Positions 1 to 24,973 of a stretch of 64,000 bases of DNA are shown here, in pieces (position 1 is the stretch's first letter; every line of letters starts with the position of its first letter). The translations under genes and the position numbers were made by a program. The notes beneath the pieces were generated by a model. That model had not been told where the DNA came from and did no database searches. It worked only from the letters and a program-made list of their open reading frames with translations. The stretch comes from Euborellia annulipes (Eukaryota > Arthropoda > Insecta > Dermaptera > Anisolabididae): contig JAKCPI010002818.1 of assembly GCA_023213315.1 (NCBI GenBank), positions 62,001-126,000 of the forward strand, in the 5' to 3' direction.

Positions 1-154
1 ACAGACAGACCATGTCGCGAAAACCACTTTTTGGATTCAGGGGACCTCAAAACGTGAAGATCCATCAAAATCTCGACATCGAATTTTTGACATGAATCCA
101 ATACTTTCTCTCTATATATATATTACATATATACATAGGTAAGAGAAAGTAAAA
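1..154 (+). repeat. Hairpin-ended repeat family H, copy 1
   Basis: Order: CAGACAGACCATGTCGCGAA, GGATTCAGGGGACCTCAAAA, AAAATCTCGACATCGAATTT, CATGAATCCAATACTTTCTC, an AT core, then GGTAAGAGAAAGTAAAA. The ACTTTCTC...GAGAAAGT arms form a terminal hairpin. Confidence 0.75.
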
Positions 155-171
155 ATTCTATTATATAGACC

Positions 172-470
172 AGGGGTGAGCAACCTTTTTTATCAACGGG
201 CCAATTTAAATTTTAAAATTTTTTGGCGGGCCGCACATAAAGTAACACTTATTAATACTTTACAAAACTTTATTTATAATAAACATTAGAATAAAAAAAT
301 ATAAAATTTTCCCCCTCCATCCCTCGCATAAACCCCTTCAGTCCCTGAAAATGGTTCCTCCCCCTCCCCTCCTCTCCTTACTATATACTGATAATGATAA
401 AATTAAAATAAAAAAATCATTATTTTTAATTTTAGAAATACTTAGCGGGCCGCATAAACAAAGTGAAAAG
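172..470. repeat. hAT-type end fragments
   Basis: It starts CAGGGGTGAGCAACC and carries two GCGGGCCGCA blocks (about 226 and 447), a combination common in hAT MITEs. The other terminus was not found. Confidence 0.35.
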
Positions 471-623
471 AAAATTTTGATCTTAAAAAAAGATGTTATT
501 TGTGTCCAACTAAAATAAACAGAAAACAAATATAACAAGTCTGCTGTAAAAGAAATATTTAAAATGGTCATTGTACTAAAATAATTATATATACAAAAAT
601 ATTTTTAAAATACCGTATATCCC

Positions 624-800
624 TGAACCCCAAGGGCCCCGGGGCCTCTCAAAGAGAAATTTTCATTAAATTTTGTTTTTACTTGAGCCCTGAGGGCCCC
701 GGGGCCTCTCAAAGGGAAATTTTCATTAAATTTCTTGTTTTATAAATATATGGGGGCCTGGGGCGGACCACTCCCCCCCCGCTCCCACCCCTCGGTACGC
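624..800. repeat. 61-bp direct duplication and hAT-like right end
   Basis: Two copies of a GGGCCCCGGGGCCTCTCAAA block followed by GAAATTTTCATTAAATTT lie about 61 bp apart. CCTCGGTACGCCACTG at 792-807 is the reverse complement of a typical hAT MITE start. Confidence 0.45.
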
Positions 801-1129
801 CACTGCTTGTGCGTTGGGTTAAATAAATACACTAAACGAATGACCGACCAATAAACTTAGAGACTCGACTTGTACTTCCCTAGAAGCAGGCACACTAAGT
901 CTCTTTGCTCAAAGAGTAAAAATTATTCCCATTTATATTTCACAGAGATATTTTTAATTGATATCCTAAAAATTTTGTCCTTCCTCGACGGTGATATGTT
1001 CGCCGAAGGTGAGCAAGGGACACAGACTAGGCCCAAAGCCCGCTGAAGGAGGGTATTGCAGCTAGTTTTATATAAAATATTTCACTTTTAAATGTCACAC
1101 AAATAGATGAGCTCCAGACTTTGAAAATT

Positions 1130-2450
1130 ACTGATTTTAATAAAAAATTAAACAATGTAATAGAATTTTTTTCAATTAAAAAAAAAAAAATATTTAATTA
1201 CTAATTATGATAGAAAAGTTAGAGTTTTTGTTAAAAAAAGCATGGGGTGGGGGAGGAGAGAGAAAAAGAGAACGGACTTCATTTGATTAACATGTTAATA
1301 ATAGTGATTAATGAATAAGTTGTGTTTTTAAATTGTATCTATTAAGAAAAATAGTATTTTAGTTTATTAGAAGGGGTTGATTTACACCCTCTCACTCCCT
1401 GGGTTTCATACTTTATCAGAGTATTATAATTATAAATTGGATAATATTATGAGAATATTAAAAAGAGAAAAAAAAAAGTGAAAATATATTAAGCTTATAT
1501 ATGTAATATTGCGATCATGTCAAAAATTCAATGTCGAGAATATTATATAAAAAGTGGGTCCCTCAAAATGCTCAATAGGGGTGTTTGTTTGTTCAAATCT
1601 ATTTCGACACAAAAAATCTGGCAAACAAGTACAGAATGCAACTTTAAATTACCGAAAGTAAGAGAAAGTTGTGTAGTGTGCAATCACTCACACCAGATTA
1701 CCTCTCCCCCTCACTGAAAAACTCCTCTGGATCCGCCCTTGTTAAGGGGAGGGAGAGAGAACATACCCCAATTGATTGCAGGAAAGAATTTTATAAAAAA
1801 TATAATTTTTATTTTGAAATTTTATTTATAAGAGTAATTTGGTGTCTAAGAAGGGGTGGATTACACCCTCTCTCATCCCACTTTATTAAATACCTTAATA
1901 ATTAGATGATCAAACGGGGAGTCGTGAATTTGGTGGGTGAACTAACGTTGTTTTTGCACAAATAACAAAGAAATAGACGAAATTTAAGAATTTAATTTTT
2001 CAATTAAAAAAAATATTTAATTAGTAATTATAATAGAAGAGTTAGTTTTTGTTAAGAAAGTCATGGGGTGGGGGAGGATGGAGAGAAAAAGAGAACGGAC
2101 TTCATTTGATTAAAGAAAAAATGTTAATAATAGTGAATTAATAAAGAATTTTTGTTTAAATTTTATCTATTAAGAAAAATAGTATTTTAGTTTATTAAAA
2201 GGGGGTGATTTACACCCTCTCACTCCTTGGGTGTTATACTTTATCAGAGTGTTATAATTACAAATTGGATAATATTATGAGTATATTAAAAAGAGAGAAA
2301 AAAAAGTGAAAATATAAAAAAATATAAAATGTTAGTTAATCCGTTATGCAAATGAGATAAGGAAATATTCAATACCTTAATGATAAGATGACCAAGCGAG
2401 CAGGTGGATGAACGTCTTAATTGCACAAATAACACAACACAATAGAAAAT
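1130..2450. repeat. Direct duplication, one copy interrupted
   Basis: About 330 bp at 1160-1490 repeat at 1985-2312 (CATGGGGTGGGGGAGGA, GAGAACGGACTTCATTTGAT, TTTACACCCTCTCACTCC). The next parts (AATACCTTAAT.A.TAGATGA, GCACAAATAACA) are at 1888 and 2370. The first copy carries about 390 bp of extra DNA including a palindromic repeat. Confidence 0.8.
1598..1702 (+). repeat. Palindromic repeat family P, copy 1
   Basis: TTTCGACACAAAAAATCTGG, ACCGAAAGTAAGAGAAAGTT and CACTCACACCAGATT. Both halves are nearly self-complementary. It ends close to CTCTGGATCCGCCCTTG. Confidence 0.6.
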
Positions 2451-2712
2451 AAACTAATTAAACACGCGCGAGAGACGAACGGAGTGACTCATGACACGAC
2501 TCGATTGAAACTAGAGACAGGCAGCAGGCATCGATCGATAGAGAGACAGCATTGCTATCTCTGCGCCCAAGAAATATAATTGTCAAATAAATTCTCTATT
2601 TATAAAAAAATACTTTTCATTTGAAAACAAACTAACGGGAATTTATTCTGTTTGGAATAAAATCGATATCTCTTTTATTAAATAACTATTAAAAGACTCA
2701 CTTGCTTTACAC

Positions 2713-3865
2713 ACCCTTAAAACCCACCCTCTAAAAAATAAAATACTTCTAGGCGTAATTTTTTGTATTTATTTATTTATTAGAGATCTATTCGAAGTGA
2801 AATAATTTTTAAAACCCTTATTCAATGAATCAACCCCCAAAACCCACCCTCTAAAAAATAAAATCCTTCTAGGCGTAATTTTTTGTATTTATTTATTTAT
2901 TAGGGATCTATTCGAAGTGAAATAATTTTTAAAACCCTTATTCAATGAATCAACCCCCAAAACACACCCTCTAAAAAATAAAATCCATCTAGGCGTAATT
3001 TTTTGTATTTATTTATTTATTAGGGATCTATTCGAAGTGAAATAATTTTTAAAACCCTTATTCAATGAATCAACCCCCAAAACACACCCTCTAAAAAATA
3101 AAATCCATCTAGGCGTAATTTTTTGTATTTATTTATTTATTTGGGATCTATTCGAAGTGAAATAATTTTTAAAACCCTTATTCAATGAATCAACCCCCAA
3201 AACACACCCTCTAAAAAATAAAATCCATCTAGGCGTAATTTTTTGTATTTATTTATTTATTAGGGATCTATTCGAAGTGAAATAATTTTTAAAACCCTTA
3301 TTCAATGAATCAACCCCCAAAACACACCCTCTAAAAAATAAAATCCATCTAGGCGTAATTTTTTGTATTTATTTATTTATTAGGGATCTATTCGAAGTGA
3401 AATAATTTTTAAAACCCTTATTCAATGAATCAACCCCCAAAACACACCCTCTAAAAAATAAAATCCATCTAGGCGTAATTTTTTGTATTTATTTATTTAT
3501 TAGGGATCTATTCGAAGTGAAATAATTTTTAAAACCCTTATTCAATGAATCAACCCCCAAAACACACCCTCTAAAAAATAAAATCCTTCTAGGCGTAATT
3601 TTTTGTATTTATTTATTTATTAGGGATCTATTCGAAGTGAAATAATTTTTAAAACCCTTATTCAATGAATCAACCCCCAAAACACACCCTCTAAAAAATA
3701 AAATCCATCTAGGCGTAATTTTTTGTATTTATTTATTTATTAGGGATATATTCGAAGTGAAATAATTTTTAAAAAACTTATTTAATTAATCCACCCCAAA
3801 ACTAACCCTCTATAAAATAAAATGCTTCTAAGCGTAATTTTTTGTATTTATTTATTTATTTATTT
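2713..3865. repeat. 120-bp tandem array, nine units plus a diverged tenth
   Basis: The unit contains CACCCTCTAAAAAATAAAAT, CTAGGCGTAATTTTTTGTAT, (TTTA)4 and GGGATCTATTCGAAGTGAAA. Units start every 120 bp and differ by single bases (CCTTCT versus CCATCT; AACCCACC versus AACACACC). The last unit is diverged and its TTTA run is expanded. Confidence 0.93.
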
Positions 3866-3879
3866 ATTTGGGACAGGGG

Positions 3880-4100
3880 TGTATATAGAAATTTTTTCGG
3901 GGGGGGGGGGGGCTGCTCTCATAACCAAAATTTTTTCCATGTGCCTTTCGCGGGACATTTCACTCTTTTGCGGAACCTGGGAGTTTCGTGCTGCGGAGCC
4001 GAGCAAACATTTCGGGGGGGGGGGGGGCGAGCCCCATTATTGTCTCTATATCCCTATAGGGCTATATGTATTTAGAAAATTTCGGGGGGGTATCTAAGAT
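3880..4100. repeat. G-run-rich segment
   Basis: Two long G runs (14 and 15 G) and a third G7, each preceded by TTTCGG, separated by about 70-120 bp. MITE-like, but ends not resolved. Confidence 0.35.
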
Positions 4101-4135
4101 ACAATTATTTAATTACGGAAAAACAATGTAAATAT

Positions 4136-4533
4136 ATGAAAGGTAGGTTAATTAAATTTAAAAATTAATTAAGACATTTACAAGATATTTAATATAATAT
4201 AAAATTTAATCTCTTGGCGATCGATTTCGCTTACAAAGCATCTTCAGGCCAGCGTTATATATAATTGAAATTTTGAAAATTAGTCGACATATTGTAAAAA
4301 TTTAACATTTGTTTAAAGGTGATGGGATAGTTTTTTTTTTCTCTCCATCACCTTTAAACAAATGTTAAATTTTTACAATATATGTCGACTAATTTTCAAA
4401 ATTTCAATTATATATAACGCTGGCCTGAAGATGCTTTGTAAGCGAAATCGATCGCCAAGAGATTAAATTTTATATTATATTAAATATCTGACGTCTTAAT
4501 TAATTTTTAAATTTAATTAACCTACCTTTCATC
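4136..4533. repeat. Long hairpin: about 190-bp arms, 19-nt loop
   Basis: The left arm 4136-4325 and right arm 4345-4533 are reverse complements with only a few differences (for example ACATATTG versus ATATATGTCG near the middle, and TTAAGACATTTACAAG versus GACGTCTTAAT). The loop is T-rich. Such a structure could yield a hairpin-RNA precursor if transcribed, or be a foldback transposon. Tract CTTGGCGATCGATTTCGC and CATCTTCAGGCCAGCG lie within the arms. Confidence 0.85.
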
Positions 4534-4844
4534 ATGTACACGTCAGAAATAGAAGAATATATTCAACAAAATGTAAATATACTTGATTTAAAAAGAAGTA
4601 TCCAGTATTTTCAATTTAGGAAATCGCGTATTTTTGACCGGAAAAAGACTAATTTTAATTTTGTGTTTAACTAATAAACTGAAAGCGGGCATTGCCCTGA
4701 GAAATTCTTCGGGTGTGTCTTGCAAGCGAAGCTTTTCTCTCTTTCTCCTAGCCAGAGTGTGTAACAATTATATTTACACTTGGAAATAAAATTGAATGGG
4801 ATTAAACAGGGACGTAATTTCAGGTTTAGCTTGGAGTGGCGTCA

Positions 4845-4976
4845 AGAGCGGATCCAGAGGAGTTACTCGGGGGTAATCCCGAGGTAATCTGGTGGGACTG
4901 GTAGCACAGCACACAATCTTTTCTTACTTTCGGTAATTTAAAGGTGCATTCTGTACTTGCTTGCCAGAATATATCA
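4845..4976 (-). repeat. Palindromic repeat family P, copy 2 (inverted)
   Basis: Reverse complement of copy 1, including the flanking GCGGATCCAGAGGAGTTAC and the ACAAGTACAGAATGCA stretch. Confidence 0.6.
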
Positions 4977-5439
4977 ATATATACACCCTTGAGTGGCGTA
5001 AATAATAGCCCCGCAAACAGAGGCATCATTTGGGGGCAGGGGGCTTTTACCCCCCGCCCCCCACTCCAAGGGTTCTGATTTTTTAATGTAGTTAGGCCAC
5101 AGAGGAAGGGGATGGAATTTTTCATTTTTTTTAATCACAGTCTTCTTTCAAAGTTTTAATTATTAAAAAATCCTTTTAATAATTAATTCAAAGTCGACAA
5201 CTATAATAACCAAATTCGATATATTGAACCTAAACAAAGATTTCAAAATTTTATAAAATTAATTTTTTTGAATTTATCATTAGAACAATACAACATAACA
5301 AATACCTAAATTGTGTCTGTTCTCTCGCTGATTGACCAGAGTTATAGGAAGTGGAAGGGAGAGAGGGAAATTTAAAACTTCAAGTCAGAGAGGGACATAT
5401 AAAATTTCCAAACAGTGAGCACGAATAAATTTGATGCAA

Positions 5440-5525
5440 ATGCTCGCCGAAGGCGAGCAAGGGTGTCCAGGGGGCGTAGCCCTCTAGCAAGTAGTAAGGC
5501 CCGCGGAAGGCGGGCTTTACTTTAT
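5440..5525. repeat. GC-rich repeat remnant
   Basis: CTCGCCGAAGGCGAGCAAGG, GGGGGCGTAGCCCTC and CCCGCGGAAGGCGGGC are three small hairpins. Related remnants lie at 990-1075, 18925-18955 and 40705-40770 (GCCCGCCAAAGGCGAAC). Confidence 0.45.
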
Positions 5526-6930
5526 CACTAGTATATCAATATTTTACTTACTTTTCTGAAAATATTAACAACAGGGAAAAATAATTTTTTAGTCATAAAA
5601 AGTCACGACTTCAGTCGTAAACGTCGACTTAAAAAATCACTTTTTATTATTGACTGCAGCCATCAACTACTTCATCATAAAAAACTGTTTTAATTTTTCA
5701 GAGAAGGCAGACTTGTGAAATGAACAAAATTGATTATTTATGATAAAGATTTTTTTTCTCTCCAAATTTGATGAAAAACAAAAATTTTCAGAGATGGTCT
5801 CCGTGTCATCCAACAATATTTAAATTTTTGAAATTTTGTGTATAAAATCAATTTTTATATCTTCGATATTCTTTATGTATCCAAGGGAGGTCATGGATGC
5901 TTAGAAAACCATTTAAATCTCCACATCTGTAAAATTTTAAAAATTAAATGTAATATATGTGCTTTATTTTTTTTATATATAATATACATTTATAAATATC
6001 ACAGTAAGCATATAAACTTAATTAAATACATAAACATTGTTCTTTCTTACCTTTCATCCCATCTCATAATGGAATGGATTTTTTCATTTTTTCTTAAATT
6101 AAATTTTTTTTACAATTATATTATATAAAATATATTATTTTTTTTTCTCAATATTTTTTTTTTACACAAAATAAAATTAAAAGAAATCTGCTTTTCTAAT
6201 AAAATATTTTTTATTCATATTTGAGCTATTAATTATCATCTGTGAGTGTTTCTCTACCCTTTTTCAAGTTTGTCTTATTTTTTTATTATCATCTTTTTTT
6301 TAAGATTAAAAAAAAAAATTTCATTCCAATTTTTATAATTTTATATTAACCTAAATTTTATATCCGATCTATTCGAAAAGTTTTCAAAACACCGTTTTGC
6401 GAATAATATATAAATTATTTAAAAAGAATGTTACTGTCCAGGGTTGGAAATTTTTAATTTTAACCATTATATACTCTTGTTTTAAGTGCGATTACTAATT
6501 TGGACTTTAGTGAGGCAGTGATTAGTATTTATTTTTTTAATATTTCAATTTCCAATTAAGGAATGTCAAAGTTTAAAAAATTTACAATATCATTAGTTTA
6601 TAATTAATAAAAAAAAAATTCGATTTCTAAAATAAAACATTTATGTAAATTATTAATAAAAATGTTAAAAATACTTTTATTGCACTTAACAATCATGTCT
6701 ATACGATTTCCCCTTTTTAATTTCAAATTTTTTTCATTTATATCAAAATATAGATGTAAATGCGAATGTCTCTATTTCTACCATTACCAAAATTCCTAAA
6801 AATCTTTTAAGTAGGTCCCATTAAAAAATCTCTTTGGCTTAATGATTATTTGTTTTTTTCTTTTTAAGAAAGGCTTATAATGAGATCTTTCTCAATTTGA
6901 GTTAAATAATAAATAGGTATTTTATAATAT
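5526..6930. other. AT-rich intergenic DNA
   Basis: Homopolymer-rich sequence. The small ORF at 5838-6128 is low in complexity and not supported as a gene. Nothing else seen. Confidence 0.5.
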
Positions 6931-6939
6931 GGAGACAAT

Positions 6940-7156
6940 CAGAGCCGTAGTCAGGGGGAGGGGGATCTAAACCCTCCTCCCCGAAATTATAAATTTTTAA
7001 AAGAGTTTAAAATTTTAACAGCATGTTTTGTGTTAAAATTTTAAATAAGTTATAAAAAATTTAAAATTTGGTGATGGGAGGGATTACTTCTCGGATAAAT
7101 CAAACACCCCCCCCCCCCACCCCCTCCCCCCTTGACTTTACCTGTCTACGGCTCTG
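6940..7156. mobile_element. hAT-like MITE, 217 bp
   Basis: The ends CAGAGCCGTAGTCAGG and CCTGTCTACGGCTCTG are inverted repeats. Flanks GAGACAAT and GAGATAAT form an 8-bp duplication with one change. G- and C-runs lie inside both ends. Confidence 0.75.
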
Positions 7157-7164
7157 GAGATAAT

Positions 7165-8059
7165 ATTAAGAAATAAAGTTAGTTTTAAAAGTAAAAATAA
7201 ATAAATTTATAAAAATTGAAGAAAATACCTATTACTTTCTTAATACCCTTAATCAGTCTTACCAATCAGAAAATATTTTTTAATAGAGCAATAAGCTCTT
7301 AACTATTATGACATTCACAGAGTAAAACTCTAAAATTAATTATTTAAGTAAAATGTGCTATTAAAAATTATATTTTATTATGATCTTGGGTATCCCAAAG
7401 ATTATTGAGTCGACGTCTAGAATTAACAAAGATATATCATTTAATTGCAATTTTAATAAAATTGAAATTTATTAAATTAAATTAATAAATAAAATTAAAA
7501 AAGTAATCTCTCGTTTAAAATGATCCTCCTTTTTTTGTTCTTTGTAAAATTTTTATAATAAATAATTTTATTGATATCACAATTGTTCTTTTTTGACTAT
7601 CTTAAAAATAAAATTGACTTTTGAAGAAAGCTCCAAAACAGAATTAATAACTCTATTTGCTAATAGAATAATTAATTTCAATTTTTTTTTTTTTTAGAAA
7701 ATTCTTATAAACATCAATTTGTTTCATAAAAAATGTTTGTTGCAAGATATTTGGATCATCATTAAAAAACTCAACTCAAAACAAATTTCATCATTTGGTG
7801 TTCTGAAACAAAAATAAATTTTAGAGTTTACGAAATGCACATTTTACTTATTAGACTATAATAAAAATTAAGCACAGGCCACATAACATTTAGTTTGTCC
7901 ATTGACCTGTTATCTTTGATATTTATATCGACTGTTATATTCGATATTTAGTAAAAAAAAAAAAAAATTAAAATATAAATATCTATAAACTATAGTTTGA
8001 GCTTTACAATTTTACATTTTTTATATTTCATTCCCTGGTCAGTAACAAACTCATTTTTG
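7165..8059. other. AT-rich DNA below the MMP 3' end
   Basis: Part is probably MMP 3' UTR. No gene or repeat recognised. Confidence 0.45.
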
Positions 8060-8085
8060 TTTTGCTTTTTATTTTTTATTTTTTT
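8060..8085 (-). terminator. Possible polyadenylation signal for the metalloproteinase
   Basis: Minus-strand AATAAA-like hexamers (TTTATT on the plus strand) lie about 230-250 bp below the stop codon. The region is so AT-rich that chance occurrence is likely. Confidence 0.25.
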
Positions 8086-8313
8086 GATAAATAAAAAAAT
8101 CTTTTTTTTTTTAATTATAAATAAAATATTTTTGTGCGTAAATTTCTATTTTTGAGAATTTAAATATGACTAGTTAAGTCCAATATAATAAACAATGCAA
8201 AATAATTTGCAATATTGATTTAAAAAGATTTTTTTTTAATTCTCGTCTGATTTGATATGAATCAAATCTGAGAATATAATAATAAAAAACGATTTCTTCA
8301 AAAAAGCACTTCC

Positions 8314-21846
<13,533 letters not shown>

Positions 21847-22098
21847 CTGAAAAGAAGAAAATAATAAATATTAATATAAAAATTTATTACTAACTACCGA
21901 CAATTCTAAGTTATAATTATATATAATTTAGATTAAAAATAAATAGATCATTTACAAGACCTCTAACAAGTATTAAAAATTTACCGCTGAACGCAACAAT
22001 ATTAAAAAAAAATAATTGAAGGGCCGGGCGTTGTTGTCACACCATCGACTCATTCGCTCACTCAAGGAGGTTGTGACGGTCATTTACAAAGACATCAC

Positions 22099-22166
22099 AC
22101 CCAAATCGAGTGAGTGATCGAACCGACAGTCCTCTTCTTGATCCTCTTCTTGGCTGTTTTCTCCTT
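22099..22166 (-). CDS. Mmp2: Probable upstream exon of the metalloproteinase (propeptide/catalytic junction)
   Basis: On the minus strand a pyrimidine-rich tract ends in TGCATGCAG at 22167, followed by a short open stretch full of Lys/Arg. One frame reads KKRIKKRTVGS and ends in ITHSIW. With the GTGATG donor at 22098 it joins in phase to LYTWTNYLPP of the next exon. MMP zymogens have a basic convertase site, then a short linker, then the first beta strand, so a basic exon fits here. A second frame (RRGSRRGLSVRS), using the GTGTGA donor at 22100, also joins in phase, so the exact protein is unsettled. Both donors are non-consensus after position +3. The spacing (253 bp from the catalytic exon) and position favour a real exon. 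Confidence 0.5.
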
Positions 22167-22865
22167 CTGCATGCAAAATAAGACAATAAAACAAAAAGTT
22201 TATGCTAGAATAAGTGTGACAAAAAAGAAATAATAATAATAATAATAAACAACTCATTAAAATTTAAAATGTGATTTATATTTATAAAAAAAAAAAGAAT
22301 AACTTTTGCATTGATAATTTTCCAATGTCAATTCTTTTTTTTTTTATTACTTTTTCCCATCTAGCAGGTTTTGCTACCTACTTTATACTTGTCACGCAAT
22401 GTTCTGACATTCGTGCAATTTGTATTTGAATTATAGTCTAAAGGTCATTCATTAATAGTCTGCGGGGGAGGGGATCTTAAGAGAAAGAAATACAGTTTAC
22501 AAAATATTATAATAATTAATTGTTCAAATATAAAAATTGAGAGAAGAAAAATTTTTAAATCAAATAAACAATATACCTTTGAGTTAATCTAGAAAGAATA
22601 TTTATTTCAAGATAGCAAGAGATTGTTTTAATAAATCATTCTTGGGTAATATATTTTCCGTATCGGCTAATAATTTTCAAAATAACCTTATCTATAATTT
22701 ATGTTTTCTTTAAATATGAATTTCAATAAACTTGACATAGAAACGGTTGAAGCCATTCGCGAAAATCTAACAGCATGCAATTTTCTTAGCGTTCACTGGC
22801 CCTAAATAACGTTAAAAAATTTTGCGATTGGAGTATGATTTTTTTTTACTTTCTTCAACTGTTAA

Positions 22866-23230
22866 TATATAGAGAGAGAAAGTATTGGATTCATGTCAAA
22901 AAATCGATGTTGAGATTTTTGTTTTAAGGTCCCCTGAATCCAAATAAGTGATTTTTGCAACATGTGTGTCTTTGAACAAAATATCTCAAGAACGAAAAGA
23001 GCTAGGAAGTTGAAATTATATATTTAAGTTAGACACCCCCTGGCACGTGACACGAAGATTTTGAACAAAATCGACCAAAAAGTACTAAGTTAGTACTTTA
23101 TTGATCCATTTTCTCAAAATTCGCTCAAATTGTTTTGATTAAAATTCAAAAATCAATTATTTTTTAGATGCTCTTTAAAATGTATATTCTCATTTTGTTC
23201 TCAAAATTGTTTGAAGACCACTTTACTCTT
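22866..23230 (-). repeat. Family H copy, long form
   Basis: In reverse it extends beyond the usual start into ATATCTCAAGAACGAAAAG, GTACTAAGTTAGTAC and TTTTGATTAAAATTCAAAAA, shared with the 53.8-kb copy. Confidence 0.65.
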
Positions 23231-23337
23231 GAACTTCATAGGAAAGATAGGAGAAATGATTGCCATGGTAACAAAATATAAATATTTTCCCATGTTTATA
23301 AATTTTACAACTTGAATTTTAATATATCGGTGGAAAC

Positions 23338-23445
23338 TAAATATATCTCGACACAAAAAAATCAGATGTGACAAGCACAGAACACAACTTTCGTTTACCG
23401 AAAGTAAGAGAAAGTTGTGTGCTGTGCGATCAGTCACACCAAAGA
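23338..23445 (+). repeat. Palindromic repeat family P, copy 4
   Basis: ATCTCGACACAAAAAAATCA, TTTACCGAAAGTAAGAGAAA and GTTGTGTGCTGTGCGATC. It retains the hairpin symmetry. Confidence 0.6.
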
Positions 23446-23839
23446 TTTTGGTTTAAATTGGATAACAAGTGACCTTAATAATAATTTTAATTGTCTTTAT
23501 TAGAACGGACATGAGATAATTAAATCACACCTAGATTAAGTGATAGAGCCTAGGGGAAGATAATAATAAATTTGATTAAAGGGTAGATTTCACTCTTGAT
23601 TGAATTGAATTAGCAACACAGGGATCCAAGGGGAAATTTGGCTGATGCCTTCTCATTGAGTAAAGGATCAAATATATTTTTTCTCTAATATTTTTGGGTA
23701 TACATTAAGAGTCAAAAATAAATTTAAAGCGATATTAAGCCAATTAGTTTACTGAAAAATTAAGTAGCTTTATTGAAGTTTTTCCGGCATATTTGGCAGT
23801 TTAGATTTTAGATGATACTCAATATTTAAAATACTATAT

Positions 23840-23965
23840 ATTAGGGGGGTCCAGATGTATTTATTCCATTTGGCATCGGGAACCGAACCCGCGCCCCGTG
23901 ACTTTAAAACTATCAATATTGACATTTTTCAACACCCATAGTCTCACGGCCACGAGGGGGGGGGG
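23840..23965 (-). repeat. Degenerate SINE-like fragment
   Basis: Minus strand contains CTCGTGGCCGTGAGACTATG and GCGGGTTCGGTTCCCGA, a box B-like site, near a GGGTCC/GGACCC body. Rearranged family 1 relative. Confidence 0.4.
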
Positions 23966-24399
23966 GGGATTTATTGCCACTTGAAAAAGAATAAATTTTC
24001 TTCCTCATTTATTTAAAAAAATCCCCGCCATCTGAATCGATTTTTGGAAGATTTGTTCTAATTTGATACAGAAGAAAATCTTCAAGTGTGATATGTTTAA
24101 CGATATGTTTTATCATATAAATATGCTGCCAGAAAATCTTTCGGGAGGGGAAGGGGACGATCCGGCAAATTGAAAATGATACAATTTAAAAAATATAAAA
24201 TCTTTTTATAATTTTAATCATTTCTCTCTCTCTATTATGCCAAAATTTATATTTTTAAGAGTTAAAAAAGTTCTATATGAATCTTCTTCTTGGCCTTATC
24301 CCTATGTGGGGTCGTCAAAATTAATTTAAAAAAAAAATAAAAAATGAGACCGGCCTGATGTTTCATATGAAAAAGAGGAAAAAAAAGGCTTCCATGAAG

Positions 24400-24480
24400 T
24401 AAAGGAAGAAATGCCTTAGCTCGGGTAACTCGTGGTCGCCATCCACGTACTCACTAGAAGTGAGCCCCTGAGTTGAAAAA
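24400..24480 (+). repeat. Dispersed GCTCGGGTAACTCGTGGTC repeat
   Basis: It continues CGCCATCCACGTACTCACTA and GAAGTGAGCCCCTGAG. Diverged copies at 26285-26342, 28660-28690, 33325-33385 and 44060-44105. It could be part of a SINE. Confidence 0.45.
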
Positions 24481-24906
24481 AGTTCTATGAATATATTAAT
24501 AAATAAATTAAAAATAGTATTTTTTTAATCAAATACAGTACTATATTAGAAAAAATCGTGATCATTTGAACGACGTTTTAAAAGATAATTCAAAAAATTC
24601 TATTTTTTAATATTCTCTACTCTGCATAAAAATTTCTTATATTTTAATAAAAAATTTAATAGTAAAACGTTTTGGAAAATATTTTTTTTTTTGCATGTGG
24701 ATTGGAAATTTCAAAGCCCTAAAGCCATCTGCCTTAATCAAGCCTAATCATGTTCAAGTGAATTTGAACAAGGTTTTGTGTTTTTGAATTGGAATGTGCG
24801 TGAGCGTGCACGCACAATTGAATTTGTGTGTGAGAGAACAGCATATGTGTGTGCGTGTCAAGCGTGCCAATGCATTGCATTCATATGTGATCGGCTTTTC
24901 CTTCAG

Positions 24907-24973
24907 GCTCCATTGTTTCCCATTCCTTGATGAGGTCATCGGCTCTGGACCCGCATCGGGAAACGAGGGACAG
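24907..24973 (+). CDS. Possible short plus-strand exon
   Basis: A pyrimidine-rich CTTTTCCTTCAG acceptor and a CAG/GTGCAA donor bracket 67 bp. One frame reads SIVSHSLMRSSALDPHRETR without a stop. It lies in a locally GC-rich patch with CpG and CA/TG repeats just upstream. Too short to assign. Confidence 0.2.

Noticed and set aside
2713..3865. CRISPR-like array
   Set aside because: Units are contiguous 120-bp repeats without unique spacers, in a eukaryotic context.
5838..6128. 96-codon ORF as a gene
   Set aside because: Composition is that of AT-rich DNA (Ile, Tyr, Phe, Lys), with no domain, splice or context support.
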